NCBI GenBank assembly: GCA_026874595.1 | Contig: CM049312.1 | Coordinates: forward strand, 76,853,429-76,917,428 | DNA: 64,000 nt | Direction: 5' to 3' | Source: Sipunculus nudus | Taxonomy: Eukaryota > Annelida > Sipuncula > Golfingiida > Sipunculidae | Shown: positions 34,025-45,353 of the stretch, in pieces | Numbering within the stretch: position 1 is the stretch's first letter | Layout of the letters: every line of letters starts with the position of its first letter | Made by a program: the position numbers and the translations under genes | The notes under the pieces: generated by a model | What the model saw: the letters and a program-made list of their open reading frames with translations, nothing else | Databases searched by the model: none | What the model was told of the DNA's origin: nothing

Positions 34025-34074
34025 ACAAAGAGTGATCGCTATAGCTCAGATGACTTTCAGTCAGCTGAGCTAAT

Positions 34075-34385
34075 AAAAGGTATGGTTCTCAGGCACCGCC
34101 CGCATCAATTTTAAACCCCCGCATCAAAAATTTTTATTTTGATTTTCAATTGAAACTTACCAATTATGAGCTTCAGCCACTCGGAAATTTCTTTCAAGAA
34201 AATAAAATCATCCAATTTCCTTTATTATGTGGTGCCTTTACATGTTTAGCAAAATAAATCTGTTATTATCATGCTTTTCCCTTATAATTTGACATTTTTA
34301 TCGAAACATATAAAAAAATTAAAAAAAAAAAAAACGCCCACCCGCATTGATTTCTGAATAAAAGTGCCTGAGAACCATACCTTTT
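34075..34385. mobile_element. 311 bp MITE with perfect 22 bp terminal inverted repeats
   Basis: The left end AAAAGGTATGGTTCTCAGGC + AC (34,075-34,096) is the exact reverse complement of the right end 34,364-34,385. Inside the ends, CCGCCCGCATCAA on the left and CGCCCACCCGCATTGAT on the right are not inverted. The interior is AT-rich and has no open frame. It starts one base after the CTAA end of the family B element. No clear target duplication can be read because the right flank is a T run. Class unassigned. Confidence 0.8.
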
Positions 34386-34891
34386 TTTTTTATTTTGCCC
34401 TAAGTGGGTTCACCAGGAATCCTAGACGCAACGAAGTATGATTCTCCTTATTTTGACCTACATTCATTATGCAGTGGTGACACTGCAGTTGTCCCAGATC
34501 TCTTTTCATGTAACTGCTGTTTAGTATGGCAAGATTTTCTGGGCAAGAACACCATGGTGTGTGGTATTGCATTGTGCATCCAGCTCCAAATCTTAAACAT
34601 GAGACCCCTACTCAAGTTGGTCTGATAACACCATTTCTGGCACAGGGCCAAGAATCAGACCAATATGAGTGTGTGTCCTGGTGTAATCAGACCAGCTTAG
34701 TGTTTGATTAAAAGCAAAATTGATTGGTATCCTGAAATATTTTAAAAGTCCTTCTTGACCTGGCCTTTGCTGACCTGGCAAAATTTCATTCATATCCAAA
34801 TGGATACAAACTAGTTAATTCAGGATTAAAAATCCTATTCAGCAAGGATTTCTTTGAGTAATGGATGAGGTAACAAGACAGGGCCCCTTAC
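34386..34891. other. No gene seen; intron next to a coding exon
   Basis: Non-coding. Short open frames on both strands overlap one another and have no support. Confidence 0.4.
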
Positions 34892-35024
34892 CTGTATGCA
34901 CTATCATCCATAAGCTTGGTACGATCTATTCTCCGAGTATCGGTAAATCTTGTAACCAGGTCCTCCAGTTTTTCTGCCCATGTGTGGAGCGTGCCTGTAC
35001 CAAATAGTGCCAATCCACCACCAC
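34892..35024 (-). CDS. Metallopeptidase-like gene, coding exon 2 (partial gene)
   Basis: 133 nt internal exon. Minus-strand acceptor ATTTCTGTTTTATAG|GT and donor ATACAG|GTAAGG are good splice sites. The preceding exon ends with one base of a codon and this one supplies two, restoring a glycine, and the joined protein reads on through GGGLALFGTGTLHTWAEKL and ends DRTKLMDDSAYR. That Gly-rich turn followed by LALFG and a later DDS is what I recall of the YIL108W/Metallopep (PF12044) family just before its zinc site; this is family knowledge, not a search result. The exon leaves two bases of the next codon (AG). The next exon, expected to contain HExxH, was not found between 34,891 and the window start. 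Confidence 0.8.
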
Positions 35025-35914
35025 CTATAAAACAGAAATCATCAGATAAACAGTGTGTAATTGCCATGAATATTTTAATGGAAACCTTGAAATGAAAATT
35101 GACAAGGAAGTGATATAGTGCTCATCCGACACCTCTGCAACATAAAATTATGCAGTTTTCACTATGTGCATTTAATAAACATTTCATCACAGAAAGTTTG
35201 TACCGGGTATCTCAGGAGGTCACAACTGCAGGTTCAGAATTCTGTGTAAAAGATTAGAAGGTGCCTCCAAGCCCAAAAACCAGTTGAGAAATAATGGAGA
35301 AGAAGTAGTTTGCATAAATTAGCAATATCAATGAAATTAAAATATCTCTGTAAAAGTTTAGAAACCCACACATGTAGGTTAGCCCAATAAGATAAAACAA
35401 AATCAAAATCATTGAAGAAATTAATTGGAAGAAACATTTTTTTATTTTTGAAAAAAAGTTTGCATGAATTTGCATATAATGAATGAATTTTAAAATGCTG
35501 GGCAGAAGTTGAAATTCCCATAGCTAGCCCTCTCTGATAAATATGCAGAATTAAAATCTGTTAAGAAATAAAGGAGAAAAAGCTTTTTTGTGAATCCTGG
35601 CTGGACACCATACAGACAGATGTCATGTGGCCATGGCATAAGCTCATGGCAGGATGAGCTAAAAATTACTTTCTTGATGAAAATGATGTTGTTGCTGAGA
35701 AACATACCTAAAAACAGTGGTGCAGTGACATTTAATTTTGCATTAAGTTCATTTATTGCATTTACTACAAAGTGAATATTAACTGGAGTTTAATTTTCCT
35801 CTAAACCTGAAAAACATCTTTAAACTATGATTTCCTTTTACTTCAGAACAGAGGGAATACCACATTTTCCTATTTAAAAAGGAGCAAAACATAAATGACA
35901 TGTACAGTGTACCA

Positions 35915-35994
<80 letters not shown>

Positions 35995-36711
35995 AAAAAT
36001 AGACACCTAAACAGTCTATATATCAACTATTCTGTAACTGCATACTATACTCCATTCCATCACCCTGTCCAGCCGTTTTTTTAATTTTTTATTTTTATAA
36101 AATGCACTAAGCTTACCTTATGTGGAGATTAACTTACAGCAAAATAATCCTTGTATGGATTCCCTATAAAAGTATAATTAATTCAGAAAGAAATATGACT
36201 TAACAGATGCACAGTGTTGCAATATGAGTGACGACCTAGGCTGACAACCTTAAATTACATACTTTTGATGGTTCTTAGTGATGACATCACCGTGGTATTT
36301 GTACACAAAACGTTTGTTATGTCACAAGAAGATCTCTCCTCCATTACACTGATAAACAGATATGGCCATTTTAATTGACAGCATCCTTTATGCAGCTCTT
36401 TCTAACTTGGTCAACACTGTCCCGGCATCGCAGAGTAAACATATTTACTTCACCCTTATTTAATCATCATCAATTGGCACATTACCTTCTTTAATAAAAG
36501 CTAATATGTAGTGGCAAACAAATTATATTTGACAGAAATATCACGAAAAATTATGAGGATAGTGGGGTTCGAACAGAGTATAAAATGGAATACAGCAATA
36601 TGTTTGTATCCAGGTGATGACAGTGGTCTCCTGGTTAGAATAAGAAACCATCACTTATATTATGTCATTTCTTTGCATGGTTGCTATATACTGCTCATTA
36701 TAATTTTTTTT
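35025..36711. other. Intron sequence; (AT)n microsatellite and a family E tail
   Basis: Part of the 10.3 kb intron between the two coding exons. 35,595-35,665 (CAGACAGATGTCATGTGGCC ... CATAAGCTCATGGCAGGATGAGCTAA in part) is a tail of the family E/pearl-like type. 35,921-35,992 is an uninterrupted AT dinucleotide array of ~36 repeats. Other open frames here are chance. Confidence 0.55.
35921..35992. repeat. (AT)n microsatellite
   Basis: Perfect AT dinucleotide run of 72 bp, likely length-polymorphic. It explains the YI-repeat open frame read across it. Confidence 0.95.
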
Positions 36712-37117
36712 AAGGTAACTGCCGCCATTTTTTAATGCAAGCTTAACTAAATATATGTACATCTGAAAAAATCCATTATGGTTTAGGACTCTGTGACAGG
36801 GCAGTATCACACTTTTCCTCTCATTTTATATCCTGGTGATAACCAGGCCCAGTGACTACTGCACCTGCGGGACTTGAGTGTAATCACCCCTTTGCTGGGT
36901 CATACCACAGAGGTGCCCCCCAAAAGGTGCACTTGTTTTTGAGTGAAACATGGCAATTAGACATGGACTTTCCATTTAGCCTGCAGAGTGCTCAAATCCG
37001 CTCATCCTGGTTGGGGGCCAACCATGAAAAATCTCACCACCTTGGCTGAGATTTGAACTCACAATCTCCTGGCTTTGAGTCCTGTGCTCTACCCCTGAAC
37101 CACAGAAGCTGGTTGAG
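36712..37117 (-). mobile_element. tRNA-derived SINE, copy 1
   Basis: Read on the minus strand it begins with a tRNA-like head: ACCAGCTTCTGTGGTTCAGG (A box TGGTTCAGGGG), then GTGAGTTCAAATCTCAGCC (B box). A shared body follows (CCAGGATGAGCGG, GGTGCAGTAGTCACTGGGCC, CACCAGGATATAAAATGAGA) and it ends near TTACCTT. Copies 2 and 3 at 48,648-49,034 and 57,008-57,421 have the same order and orientation. Transcribed, if at all, by RNA polymerase III; no protein. Confidence 0.8.
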
Positions 37118-38348
37118 CCATGTCAAAGTTACCAAGCTAATAATTTACCGGCTGCAACATGAAGTATACCATAGTGACTGAAGATAAATGTTCACAGCTT
37201 GTGTGTTTAACATTTGTATCATTTATAGATAACTAACATTTTACAATGCCTGGAAAGTGATCTGAAAGAAACAGATTTATTACTTCCTTAATACTGGAAA
37301 ACATCTGTGAAAACATGAAAATAAAAACAACAATCTACAGGAACTGGAAATGCTTAGATAAACGAAATAGAATAGAATATTTATCAGTCACCTGTATAAG
37401 GTTAATGGACCATTCCTCACAGGGAATGGGTTCTCTATCTTCCAAAGTGACAGCTACTATTATCTTTACTAAATGTACATGAAGAATTGTGGATATAATG
37501 TACATGGATAGGGCCTGCCAGAGCATGATAAACAAAACACCATTGCAACATCCTTGCCCACATAGCTTTCATATTTCTTTCAAATACATCTCATAAGCTG
37601 GCTCCACAGGAGACAGCATAGTTTATAAAGTCTGAATGAATTTAATAATCATATACAGTAATACCTCACATAATGGCCATCTCTGTTTAGCAACCACCTA
37701 ATAATAATAACCACTTGTTAATGGTCTCAAATATCTTTATATGAGACTTGCTTAGATGACCACCTGGAAAATGTGATCAATTTATCAAGGTCCTTATTCT
37801 AGTTGTTATTTCAAGGTGTTATTATTTTAACTTTGTCATGTTGCTGAAATGTCTTTGGAGAGTGAGAAAATTCAGTGGCAACCCAATATAAAAATGCTCA
37901 CACCTGCCTTTTCTTCATAAACAGGGGAGAAACTTACCTGAGGTGTGAAAACACAGGTAGTTTGACTGCAGGGCTGTAATAATAAATTACCTAACAATAC
38001 AATAAGTATTGCGATACTTCACTGAAGTTCACTCATGATACAATACATGATATAGTACATATAAAGGTACAGTATTAGAGTTAAGTTTCTAAGTCACTGC
38101 TGTTATTTGTTCCTTGAGGTAAGTCACATTTCTTATTTGTCATGCCTACACCTCCATTCTTCTGAAATAATGAATAATGTTTCAGTCCATTTGACTGGTA
38201 TGATTGTTTTGCATTTAGCCAATCAGATACTGATCAAGTGCATATTTCTGACCAATGATGTTCCATCTTTTAAGGGCTAGGCCATCCTCTTTTATTGAAT
38301 GCAACATGTGTTAATTATTTTTTAATTTTAATTATTTTTTAAATTAAC
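37118..38348. other. Intron sequence; possible half MITE
   Basis: At 37,661 TACAGTAATACCTCACATAA resembles the left end of the ACAGTG MITE family, and GACCACCTGG follows at 37,758, but no right end was found. A degenerate purine/pyrimidine mix elsewhere; no exon. Confidence 0.35.
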
Positions 38349-41300
38349 AAGGGACCCATGGGTCACGGTGCTCAGCTGATCGTGATTGGACTATAAATGT
38401 TTCTCCACTGTGATACTATATCGAGTCGAGAAAGCTTATGAATATCATGGACATGTTGGGCTATTATGTAATGTAATATGTGAGTAAATGATAAATGAAA
38501 TTACCTGACTGATGGATTAATAGAGTAAAATATAGTGAATTATTTTTATTTATTTAGGAGGGGTTAAAAAAATGGTGATATATTTGAGCAAATATGAATG
38601 CAATGACAGCAGTAATAAGCAGTAGTAGAATGATGATAAGGCTATTTGTTGAAGGATCTAAAGTGTATGGTAGTCTGCAAGCTTTCAATTTGACAGATAT
38701 GATGTTATGATTAACTATGCTGATGAAGTAATTTATGAATTTGTGACTGTATGACACAATATCTCTTTAGTCTTGACAAGGTACATTATTGTGATGCCAA
38801 CTATGTCTACATATTACACAATATTGACATAATTTCTGGCATGTACATAGGTACCTATGGATGAATAGTTATACAAAATATTAAAGTATGAATATATCTG
38901 ATTCATCTTGTTCTTGCTTACTGAGGCTGACTTTGGGATGGGGTTCGGAGAAGGGAAAAGTGAGGGCAGCACGAAGGTGGATGTAGAAATATTCTATTGT
39001 AATGTTTTTCATTTATATAAGAATATGAAAAGCTAAGAGGAAAGGGGCCCTCCTATTTGGTTATAGTAAAGTTCTAAATATATGATTGCAAACTAATACT
39101 CTGACAAGACTGTCATGAAGAAAAAAAGTTAAGTTTTGAGATACTGTGATGCATATGAAAATTTACAGATGAACAGGCAAGTGGACAGAATGGACTAATA
39201 CCTTTGTTTCACTTTCAAGGGAATAATGCATTTAAGTTTATATATAAGCCTATTTTTTAAGCATATCCACTTTTTCCATTAAGAAGTTTTTATCTGAATC
39301 TTTTTTTTTATTTACAGGTTGTATAAATTTTTAATAAAAAAACTGAAAATATAAGTTAAAATATTAGAATTGTTGCAAAAGTTGCAATCATTATATATAC
39401 AGAGTAAAAAACTGAAACTATAAGTTTAAATATTAGAATTGTTGCAAAAGTTGCAATCATCATATATCCAGAGTGTAGCTCATATTGGGTCATATTATGC
39501 ATACACATATATTTTATTATTTTTAAATCATAAATGTTTAAACTGAATTTAAAAAAAAATAATGCCACAACATGGCATCTACAAGAATATTCCTTGAATC
39601 ACTATTAAAAAGTTTTGTACACTGGAGTTTTCAGTACATGCTCAATTTTATTCACCAAAATAAAATAAAAGATTCAGTAAATTTGATAAAATAAAACATC
39701 TTTTCAAATAAAGTATACACACTGTTGGTTGAATGAGGGACAAACAATATCATTGTGCTGATTACTATCCCAGCTTTAATTTATTACTGGAATTAATAGT
39801 CAATTTCACACCTGGTGAAGTTTTTACTCTTCTGAAGTAAGGAATTACTTATCTGATGAACATCCACACTTTCATAGCAATACACCACTTTGTGGACACA
39901 ATTAAATGTACACTTTAATCATTGTAACCCTGGTGGTACAATACAAAATCTAAAATGTAGCATAGCCTAGAATAAGAATGAATCAAATACAGAAAATAAT
40001 AACATTTATCTAGTTTATGCACCATCTGGGGGGGGGGGGTGCAGGGCAGAGGGGAAGCCTGCTGGTAGTGGCCAAGCTTAGCCAAGGCAAGCTGCCTGGG
40101 GTGTGTTACATAATGCAAGTGAAGGCTGTACTACTAGGTGGGCTAGATGTAAACAACACTTGACAAGGTGTATGAAAATGTGAATAAAAGTTATTCTTTC
40201 CAATCAATTCCTTTGAAATTTCTGATTTTAAAAGATTAAATCCTTATGTATATATGCTGTGAAAATTAAATCAACAGTGCCAAAGTTGGACAAAATATAA
40301 GGTATTGATTTTTTATTTATCAAATAACTTGAAAAATTTGCAAAATTCAGATCTAATTTTGGGTAAACAATTGAATCTAGATTAAATAAAGTTATATTCC
40401 TGAAAAAAAAGTCTCCAGCTTCAGATATTCTCATGTTAGGTGAGTAACTAAATTTCCTGATTTTTTTAAAAATTGCATTATATTTTGGCCCATAACTTCA
40501 AAATAATACCCAATACTGACCTAATTTTTGGTATGTTCATAGAAAATGTATGAAAGAATGTGAATACTAAATATGATCAAAAACAGATCAGTGGTTTTGA
40601 TATTAGGCAGCATTGAAGTGTACAATGGCTTTTTTTATGGAAAACGGAGGTATTTCCTTAATATATAGAAGGAATGAAGTCCTAATGATCTAATTTTCGG
40701 TTTGGTAGGAGATTTTGGGGACATCTAAAATTATGCCAACAGCCTGGGGAGCATAGAGATGTGCACTGAATGACCTACAGTCATCAAACTGGACTGCTTG
40801 ACAATGTAAGGGAATACAACAAGAGCCTCTAAAAAAATCAATAACTAGCCTAATTTTGCAGCTTTTATTTTCAATTTCAGATTTCAACAGATTAAATCCT
40901 TATGTGTACATGCTGTGAAAATTAAATCCACAATACTTACAGGAAAAAAAGTGCCATGGCCAAAGTTGGGCAAAATATAAGATACCAATTTTATATTTTT
41001 GCCAATATTTAAAAAATTTAACAGATTTTGATCTAATTTTTGGTATACAATTAAATTTTGATTAATTAAAGTAGTATTACTGAAAAAAGTCCCTACCTTT
41101 AACACTTTTGGTCTTAAGTGACCAAATATCTTCCTGATTTTTTTACAAAGTCCATTATGTTTTGGCCCATAACTTTTTAAATTTAAACAATACTGACTTA
41201 ATTTCTGGCATGTACATAGGAACTATATAGAGGAATATTTATGGTAAATATGAAGAAAACCAGATGAGTGGTTTTGATATTAGGCAGTCCTGAAGTGTAA

Positions 41301-41535
41301 AATTAGATTTCTAATAAAAAATTGAGGTTTTTCCTTAATACTCGAAGGAACGTTGTCCTATTGACCCAATTTTCGGCATGGTAGGAGATTTTGGGGACAT
41401 CTAACTGTATGCAGAATTTCAGATTCGTAGGTCCAACAGTGTTTAAACGTGCCAGTCTTACGGAAAGACATCCGGACGGATGGACAGACAGACGGACAGA
41501 CGAGGGACAATGGACCACGACTATAGCTCAGATGA
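38349..41535 (+). mobile_element. Family A element, copy A3 (enlarged, right end truncated)
   Basis: Starts AAGGGACCCATGGGTCACGG + TGCTCAGCTGA (38,349). About 600 bp of sequence not present in A1 follows (38,385-38,985), part of which (ATTTCTGGCATGTACATAGG) resembles the extra unit at 41,200. From ~38,990 it follows A1 closely, with a G run at 40,028-40,039. At ~40,860-41,420 a second, diverged copy of the 3' unit follows the first (40,200-40,735): both have AGATTAAATCCTTATGTRTA and CAAATTTTGG-type phrases. It ends ATAGCTCAGATGACTCATAC, so the last half of the terminal hairpin (GTCAGCTGAGCTAA) is lost. Non-coding. Confidence 0.75.
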
Positions 41536-44109
41536 CTCATACTAGTACAGTTATGGATACAGATAAATTCAGTATGTTTCCATCAGTCAGAGTAGGCTTG
41601 TAACACAGCTTGAGAGGTCAATTCCCTGTATTCAACAGGGCATTCCAACAATTAAAGGTCTTTCCTTTATGAGTATTATTCTTATTATCTCTAATTATCC
41701 ACAGGTGGAGATATTTGTTTTTGGAATTCTTCTTCTTATTATTATTATATAATTATGCTTTTTTAAATGCAATTTCATTGATACTCAGGAGGTACTTTAC
41801 CAAGGTCAAATTACCCAGTTTCTGTGACCTCAACCTATTTTTCAAGGTCAGAAGGCTCCATAAGGACAATTTTTTCAGATTCTCAATGTCTATTTTCTTT
41901 TTATCTATAGGGTGGACATACAATTGGCTAAAAATGCCATTACCATGCAAAGCCGATTTCCAACAATTCTATGGCATTATTTTGGAATTCATTCATGTCG
42001 AGACATATTAGAAAGATGACTCAACAATTTTCAGTTAGGTTACAATTCCGGGTAATCCATTTGACTTAGAAGGTTGAAACTTTTACAGACATTTGTCATT
42101 TACTATGTAGAAGTGCAGGGGTAAGTATGGTAGTGATATCTTCAATAGTTTGTGAATAATATGCAAATTATGTAAATTTGATGTCAGCATTTTCAGCTCA
42201 TCGGTGAAAACTCAAGAAGAAAGGACATAAATTTCATTTCTTTTTACAGAACTATAGTTATTCCCAAACTATTAGAGATGGATAAATTAAAAATCAGATC
42301 AGTGAGAATATCCAAAAGTGGAGAATCGTGAGATAGGGTGCATGGGGATGGGGGAATTGGTATTGTATGACAGTTAAAAGCAGTCTAGTTAATTTATATT
42401 TGTTTAGATATATACATGTATGTCTTTCTATATATCTGTATCTAACTATAGATTTATTTTACATTGTCAAGAGGATCTGCCGAGTCTTTTATATGCAGCC
42501 CTTCAAACTTTGTAAACTTTTAACTGATTACCTGCCATTAAACAAATATTAAAACCATTCTTACCACAAAATGTCATATGAGCTCTAGCAGGCATGATCT
42601 GCTATGGGTGATTAATGCAGATTAATTCTTGTAACAACAGATCTGAACAAGTTATTATAAAAAAAAGTACACTTTTCATCAAAACTTTGAATTGTTTTTG
42701 TTCCAGGGATGGGAAATCAATAAGCCTCATAAAGATCATGTCTTTGGATGAAAATGATGAGCTGGGTTTGTAATTAGCTGACTGATGATTGTAAAAAGTC
42801 TGCAGCGACGTAACAGCAGCTTGACTGATTGACTGGGGTTTGTACACTTGCTTTGTTGTAACATCATTTACCCACATCAGAGGCTGATGCAAGCAGAGGC
42901 TGATGCAAGCTGACATTTTTTTCTTTCTATGTGAGTGGATCAGTTTACCAGCAAGCTTTGAAACAGATTATGAGCACACACACACACAATAAATACTCTG
43001 GATATTGCAGCATGCTCTGTCAAAGTTGACAGCTCACTGAAGGGGTCGGGATGGTACATGTAAATAAAGTAATAATCGAAACAAATTGATTCAAAAGTTA
43101 AGAATCAATTACAATTTGAGGGGTTGCAATTGATTGCATCCAGTATTTAATGCGTTGTAACCACCCTACTTGTAAACTATAAATATATCCCTTGTCCTTA
43201 GACTCCTTACATTAACAATGTAAATTTGGGGTATTTTTTATTCAGTTGTCTAGGTAGTTTAAGGCACCTCTTGTTTCCTTTATCCAGCAAATCACCAACA
43301 AGTAATTATCTCAGCCATCCTGAAAAATAAGATGCCAAAAAAGTTGTGAATTATTTTGTAACTATCGAGTGAAGACTAAACAAAACTTTGCCAGCCTCCA
43401 GGAATGATATTAAAATAAGCAACAATTCTTGAAATGGTATGAACAACATTTCTCAGTGACACCTTCATGATGAAAATATTGTATGGTTTGCATTATTAAT
43501 ACATGAATTAATTTTTCTGGGGATTAAGGCATTGACAGCAATATTAGCAACATAAATAAAGAGGATTTAGTCACTCACTAAAAAAAATATTGATCCCTGA
43601 AAAACAGGAGTTGGAAATTCATAAAATAATTGTTTGGGTTGTGGTCTAATGGAAAACTAAATCATTTACTGGATCAGTGGTAAAATTCCATATTATGCCC
43701 ATACAAGACTCATTTGATGAATCAGTTTAGTCTTCCAGATAAACTGGTGCAAGAAGTGCCCAAAAAAGTTTTCATTTACTTGATTAATTCAGACATTTGA
43801 GCAGGTCATCCTTTCTGTAGTTTTAATAGCCATAGGCTAGTAAGTGTCAATATTAACCCCTGTAGTCCATCAGTCACTACAGCATCAGTCTTCCCTTAAC
43901 AGTTCTGCACTAGCACTGCCACAGTCCTGGCACAGGCTACCTGGCTGCCTCAGTGCTGCCCAGACTAGACCTTACCTGTCAGTGCTGGCGAAACCTTTTA
44001 CATGTCACATTACTATGCTTTTTCAAAAAGTTATTCTATTAGTGTTAATAAACTTAGAAGAATGTGTGTGGAAATTTGAAAATAAAATGCTTCACACTTT
44101 TTATCTGGG
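41536..44109. other. Intron sequence without recognisable gene
   Basis: Non-coding. 41,800-42,300 has the style of another diverged interspersed repeat (CAAGGTCAGAAGGCTCC, TTTTTCAGATTCTCAATG). A 17 bp duplication (GCAGAGGCTGATGCAAG) lies at ~42,880-42,912. 43,850-43,990 is GC-richer but has no exon signals. Confidence 0.35.
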
Positions 44110-44530
44110 CTCCTGAAAAAGACATACTACTTTCATACAAAATCACAGAATGGTTTCAAACCGTTTACAATCCACATTCAATCCACATTTTGTGTTCACA
44201 TGGCAATCAAATATGTATTAAAACCACTTTTGGCAGAACCAGTTCAATCCACATTTGAAAGCAGACTCTACACGGCAATAAAATGTTTATCAAATCTGTT
44301 TTGGTTAAACTGAGTGCAATCCCTACCCCATAATGTACAACTTAGTGACGTCATGTGGTCTGCTGTTTCATATTACATCATTATTGGGAGACCTGACACC
44401 ACATACACTTGACTGCAAGGCTTTGGTTCTGTTTTGGTTTATTTGTCGTGTGAAAGCACAAAACCAGTTTCGGCAATCAGCATAGACCAAAACGGTTTGG
44501 AGGCAGGTGCCATGTGAAAGGAGTATTAGC
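44110..44530. mobile_element. MITE-like element, TTCACA family, copy 3
   Basis: Right end GGTGCCATGTGAAAGGAGTA. The body has GGTTTCAAACCGTTTACAAT, GTGTTCACATGGCAATCAAA and CCAAAACGGTTTGGAGG, the same vocabulary as 7,157-7,336. The left boundary is uncertain, and two elements may abut near 44,200-44,270. Confidence 0.35.
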
Positions 44531-44717
44531 TGGTGAAGGGTCTGCCCTAATGTACCCTTGGTAATTCAAGAGAACAAGATTATTTTTAAATAAAAGATGT
44601 GTCCATGAATTACTGTTAGCCTTGTTTAATGAATTACAATGAAGGTAAACTTACATTAAGAATGATATTATGTTATTTTATAAACCTTCTGGATTTCAGG
44701 TTTTATTATACTCCTCA

Positions 44718-44842
44718 TGCAGCGGTCACACTCCATTCCTGCAATCCATTTCATTTGACACTGCTTCCATGGGGAAAGCTTGCCATGGACTGACAGCAGA
44801 GCGAGTCGTGGAAATTGCGACTGTGACAGCCTGTCTGGCCAT
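44718..44842. mobile_element. Possible short MITE, GGTCACACT ends
   Basis: Left CAGCGGTCACACTCCATTCC and right GGAAATTGCGACTGTGACAG are imperfect inverted copies around ~80 bp containing CCATGG twice. Only one copy in the window. Confidence 0.35.
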
Positions 44843-44978
44843 TGTTTGAGCGAAAACTAACTCTTGCAAATGCACTGCTCTCATTGTAAAAAAAAATTAA
44901 ATTTCATTTTTCTATGTTATTGCCCAGACATCACCCAGAGAGCCATGGGCATTTGTCCTACTCTACAATATTAAGCTA

Positions 44979-45226
44979 GCATTCCATATATATGTGTATG
45001 CAGTACTTTTGCATGTGCAGTCAGTATATGTATGCAGCTAGAAAATTGATGTATGTAATTTCATTAACAGGTATGAGTATGTGGAACATATGCATATGCT
45101 GCTAAGAATCAGATACCTACCTATAAACAGATACACTCCCAGAGAATATACTGTGTCCGATTCCTAACTGCATTAGTGCATATGCATATGAACTGCATAA
45201 GTACTACATACACATACATGGAATGC
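44979..45226. mobile_element. 248 bp intronic MITE with ~35-40 bp inverted ends
   Basis: Left arm GCATTCCATATATATGTGTA then TGCAGTACTTTTGCATG is matched in reverse complement by the right arm CTGCATAAGTACTACATACA then CACATACATGGAATGC, with few mismatches. An inner pair, CATATGCATATGCTGC and GCATATGCATATGAACTGC, extends the foldback. No open frame. It sits in the first coding intron, 128 bp beyond the exon edge. Confidence 0.7.
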
Positions 45227-45353
45227 CCCCTCTAGTCTATTATTAGGGTAGGGCTTTGTCTTGGTGGGCTTTTGTCTTGGTTGGCTTTTGTCCATCATCC
45301 AATAACTAACTACTGAAGTGATGATGTAGTAAAAATAATTAAACTTTACTCAC
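45227..45353. other. Intron edge with 17 bp short tandem repeat
   Basis: GGCTTTTGTCTTGGTKGGCT-type units repeat about three times at 45,249-45,292. The intron donor GTGAGT (minus strand) occupies 45,348-45,353. Confidence 0.6.

Larger units (their letters stand above)
28677..34073 (+). mobile_element. Family B element: 5.4 kb tandem-unit element with palindromic ends
   Basis: Left end AAGTGACCCAGGGGTCATGA then CGCTCAGCTGACC, the same design as family A. Right end TAGCTCAGATGACTTTCAGT then CAGCTGAGCTAA. The body is a tandem array. Units carry, in order, GGGGTACTTTGGGG, CATAGCTCGAAGGATATGGG, TAACAGAGACCTAATTTC, GAAGATTCTAGGTCCAGTC, GATTTGTGCC, AGGTCTCAAAAATAGAG, the 12 bp palindrome GGTGGCGCCACC and CATGATCAATATGTATGCC. 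The palindrome or a variant recurs at 29,517; 29,885; 30,222; 30,637; 30,975; 31,310; 31,657; 31,994; 32,331; 32,667; 33,013; 33,350; and 33,687, mostly 335-347 bp apart. From 28,800 to 29,460 units are shorter (~165 bp) and lack the palindrome half. Tail-like sequence also occurs internally at ~29,780-29,868 and ~30,356-30,387. No transposase or other recognisable protein; open frames within units come from shared unit sequence. Confidence 0.8.

Noticed and set aside
35779-36006. Open frame rich in alternating Y and I
   Set aside because: Translation of the (AT)n microsatellite.
36998-37115. tRNA gene (A and B boxes visible)
   Set aside because: The acceptor stem does not close, the sequence continues into a shared ~300 bp body, and it recurs twice more: SINE heads, not tRNA genes.
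42602-42916. 104-codon minus-strand open frame
   Set aside because: Spans a small tandem duplication, low-complexity composition and no exon signals.
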